This document shows positions 61,953-64,000 of a DNA stretch of 64,000 nucleotides, in pieces. The translations under genes and the position numbers were made by a program. Source of the stretch: Pseudomonas viridiflava (lineage in GTDB: Bacteria; Pseudomonadota; Gammaproteobacteria; Pseudomonadales; Pseudomonadaceae). Below the pieces are notes generated by a model. The model did not search any database. It was not told where the DNA came from and was given only the letters and a program-made list of their open reading frames with translations. The stretch's first letter is position 1; the number at the start of each line of letters is the position of its first letter. Location of the stretch: NCBI RefSeq assembly GCF_900591205.1, contig NZ_UUPU01000001.1:62001-126000 (forward strand), in the 5' to 3' direction.

Positions 61953-64000
61953 TCACCAGTTGTAGGACACCGTACCGAGCAAGGTACGGCTGTCGCCCCA
62001 GTAGCAACGGCCGGCATCGTTGCAACCGGATACATATTCCTTGTCGAACAGGTTTTTGGCGTTCAGATCCACCGACCAGTGTTTGTCGAGTTGATAGCCG
62101 ACGGCCGCATCCACCAGCGTCACACTGCCGGCGTCCAACTTGCCGTATAGCGACGGCGCTGTGTAGGAAAAGGTACTGTCGAAATAGCGCACACCGCCGC
62201 CCAGGGATAGACCTTTGAGTTGACCATCCAGGAAACGGTATTTGCCCCATACCGACGCCTGGTTGCGCGGAACGCCCGTCATCTGATGCCCTTCGACCAG
62301 CGAGGTGGCGGAGTCCTTGGTGATCCGTGCATCCGTGTAGGTGTAAGCGGCGGTGACGTTCAGGTTCGGCGTGAGGTTACTGTTGACCTCCACCTCCACA
62401 CCCTTGGCGCGGCTCTCGCCCACCTGGCGGTAGCTGTTGGTAGTGGCATCGAGGTAGGTGTCGTCCTGTTTGCGCAGGTCGTAGACCGATAAGGTCATTG
62501 CCGTATCCCAACCGATTGGTTCGTACTTCACGCCCACTTCGTATTGGCTGCTGGTAATCGGCTTCAACGGCGAGCCGGCGTTGGAAATCTGCTGCACCGG
62601 CACGAATGCAGTGGAATAGCTGACATACGGCGTCAGGCCGTTGTCGAATTGATACATCACCCCGCCCTGGTAGGTGAACTTGCGATCTTCGGAGCCGATA
62701 TTGCTGGACGGTTTCACCTTGTCGCGAAAATCGCTGTCGACCCAGTCCTGACGGCCACCCAGCAGGAACAACCAGTGGTCATATTTGCTCTGGACCTGTG
62801 CATAAACACCTTTCATCTGTTGCTCAAGCAAGGTGTTTTGCACCGCAATCGGCGTGGTGGGTTCGCGCAGGTACACCGGGTTATACACATTGATAGTGCC
62901 GGCGAAGCCTGCGTCCCAATCCTGGTTGAACGAGGTACGGTCGTAGCTGGCACCGAACAGCACAGTATTTTCCAGCGCGCCCAGCTGGAATTTGCCTTCA
63001 AGCTGGTTATCCAGGGAGTAGACCATCGACTTGTTGTAGCGGTCGTAGGCGGTCATGTTCAGTTGCGTGCCGAATCCGCCGTTATTCAATGCGCTCGGCC
63101 AGGTTTCATGGCGGTTAATGCGCGACTGCATATAACGCGAGTTCTGGCGGTACTGCCAATCGTCATTGAAGCTGTGGCTGAACTCGTAACCGGCGCTCCA
63201 GGCTTCACGTTCGAAGGTATTCCAGTCCGGATCGCCAAGCAGGGTGTGCTTGGCGAGTTTGCCGTTGGGATTTGTGAGCAGAGTGCCGGCTGCCGGTAGG
63301 CCGAGTTCCAGGTTGGTGTGATCTTTCTGGTAGTTGGCCAGCAGGGTAAGGCTGTTGTAGTCGTCAAAATTCAGGGTCAAGGACGGCGCGATATAGAGAC
63401 GATCGTCCGGAACATGATCCGTCTGTGTGTCGGACTTGCGGCCCAGCATCACCACGCGGCCGAGGATGTTGTCGCTTTCATTGAGCGGGCCGGAGATATC
63501 CACACCGACTTGACGCCGGTTATTCGAACCATAACCCAGCTGTACCTCGCCTTGCGGGGTGGCGGTTGGGTGTTTGCTGACCAGATTCACCAGGCCACCC
63601 GGGGCGTTTTCACCGTAGAGCAGGGAAGAAGGCCCACGGAAGATCTCGACGCGCTCCAAGCCGTACGGCTCGCTGGTAGTGTCATACCGATTACCTTGCA
63701 CACGTAAGCCGTCACGCAGCAGGCCGTAGCCGTAATCCGTGGCGTTGAAACCGCGAATGAAGAACAGATCACCGGCCAGGCTGTCGCCGGCGGCGAAGGG
63801 CGGCGCAAAGATGCCGGGTACGTAACCCAGCACTTCGGTAAGGGTCTGGGATTTCTGGTCCTTGATGCGCTGGCCGGTGACCACCGAAACCGAGCGCGGG
63901 GTTTCGGAAAGGGGTGTGCTGGTCTTGGTCCCGATCCGACTGTTTTGCGCCTTGTAGCCTACATCCCCAGCAATCTCCTGATTGAACCCCGCCTGTTGAT
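61953..64000 (-). CDS. TonB-dependent siderophore receptor (partial, N-terminus outside window)
   Basis: The minus-strand frame is open from the stop at 61953 to the window end, about 682 residues without a start. The plug domain shows TPLSETPRSVSVVTGQRI, FFIRGFNATDYGYGLLRDG and VEIFRGPSSLLYGENAPGG, typical of TonB-dependent siderophore receptors. The barrel ends with LLGTVSYNW, a proper outer-membrane C-terminal Trp. The siderophore cannot be named from sequence. Whether an N-terminal signalling domain is present is outside the window. It converges with mnmE with only 19 bp between stops. Confidence 0.92.
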   Translation of the reverse strand, partial: QQAGFNQEIAGDVGYKAQNSRIGTKTSTPLSETPRSVSVVTGQRIKDQKSQTLTEVLGYVPGIFAPPFAAGDSLAGDLFFIRGFNATDYGYGLLRDGLRVQGNRYDTTSEPYGLERVEIFRGPSSLLYGENAPGGLVNLVSKHPTATPQGEVQLGYGSNNRRQVGVDISGPLNESDNILGRVVMLGRKSDTQTDHVPDDRLYIAPSLTLNFDDYNSLTLLANYQKDHTNLELGLPAAGTLLTNPNGKLAKHTLLGDPDWNTFEREAWSAGYEFSHSFNDDWQYRQNSRYMQSRINRHETWPSALNNGGFGTQLNMTAYDRYNKSMVYSLDNQLEGKFQLGALENTVLFGASYDRTSFNQDWDAGFAGTINVYNPVYLREPTTPIAVQNTLLEQQMKGVYAQVQSKYDHWLFLLGGRQDWVDSDFRDKVKPSSNIGSEDRKFTYQGGVMYQFDNGLTPYVSYSTAFVPVQQISNAGSPLKPITSSQYEVGVKYEPIGWDTAMTLSVYDLRKQDDTYLDATTNSYRQVGESRAKGVEVEVNSNLTPNLNVTAAYTYTDARITKDSATSLVEGHQMTGVPRNQASVWGKYRFLDGQLKGLSLGGGVRYFDSTFSYTAPSLYGKLDAGSVTLVDAAVGYQLDKHWSVDLNAKNLFDKEYVSGCNDAGRCYWGDSRTLLGTVSYNW

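Overview
This window is a Pseudomonas chromosome segment around the origin of replication, most likely from the P. fluorescens group. The evidence is the gene order yidC-yidD-rnpA-rpmH / oriC / dnaA-dnaN-recF-gyrB, Pseudomonas-like DnaA, GyrB and RnpA proteins, GTTCCACGTGGAAC parS sites inside recF, many REP-type intergenic palindromes, and a high G+C coding style. I see no tRNA, rRNA, CRISPR array, phage or transposase.

Layout. 1-2.9 kb: a partial SulP transporter downstream of a beta-carbonic anhydrase, then a radical SAM gene under a perfect LexA box. 2.9-6.8 kb: the three-subunit membrane gluconate 2-dehydrogenase operon. 7-16.3 kb: conserved housekeeping and small genes (secreted phosphatase, yheV-prlC, gamma-carbonic anhydrase/HAD pair, a lipoprotein metallopeptidase, two DUF1161 genes, osmC, luciferase-like oxidoreductase, dodecin, DUF883). 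16.3-19.4 kb: trpI divergent from trpBA. 19.5-24.9 kb: an accessory-looking stretch with an RcnB-like gene, a complete galactonate pathway (dgoK-dgoA-dgoD-MFS) and a DOPA-dioxygenase-like gene. 24.9-30.2 kb: choline-O-sulfate use (LysR regulator, betC, choline-binding protein, SulP). 30.2-46.7 kb: a conserved block with aroE-hemF, qor, tsaC-dprA, a TsaP-like gene without its LysM domain, def-fmt-rsmB-trkA, a TPR protein, lpxL-type acyltransferase, tag, glyQS, gmhB and plsC. 46.9-51.1 kb: a CHASE2 histidine kinase/FecR-domain protein operon facing an OmpR-type response regulator. 51.2-57.4 kb: gyrB, recF, dnaN and dnaA. 57.4-58.0 kb: oriC. 58.0-61.9 kb: rpmH-rnpA-yidD-yidC-mnmE. 61.95 kb to the end: a TonB-dependent siderophore receptor cut by the window.

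How the parts work together. The origin region holds replication initiation (DnaA, DnaN, RecF, GyrB), centromere sites for ParB, and many DnaA boxes that extend well beyond oriC. The metabolic modules serve a soil or plant lifestyle: periplasmic oxidation of gluconate to 2-ketogluconate, galactonate breakdown to pyruvate and glyceraldehyde-3-phosphate, and recovery of choline and sulfate from choline-sulfate.

The most notable observations are the LysM-less TsaP homologue, the parS pair encoded by the same tetrapeptide in RecF, the CHASE2/FecR/response-regulator module inserted beside gyrB, the LexA-controlled radical SAM gene, and the paired inverted repeats in front of betC. All positions, motif matches and repeat comparisons were read by eye; no database or alignment was run.
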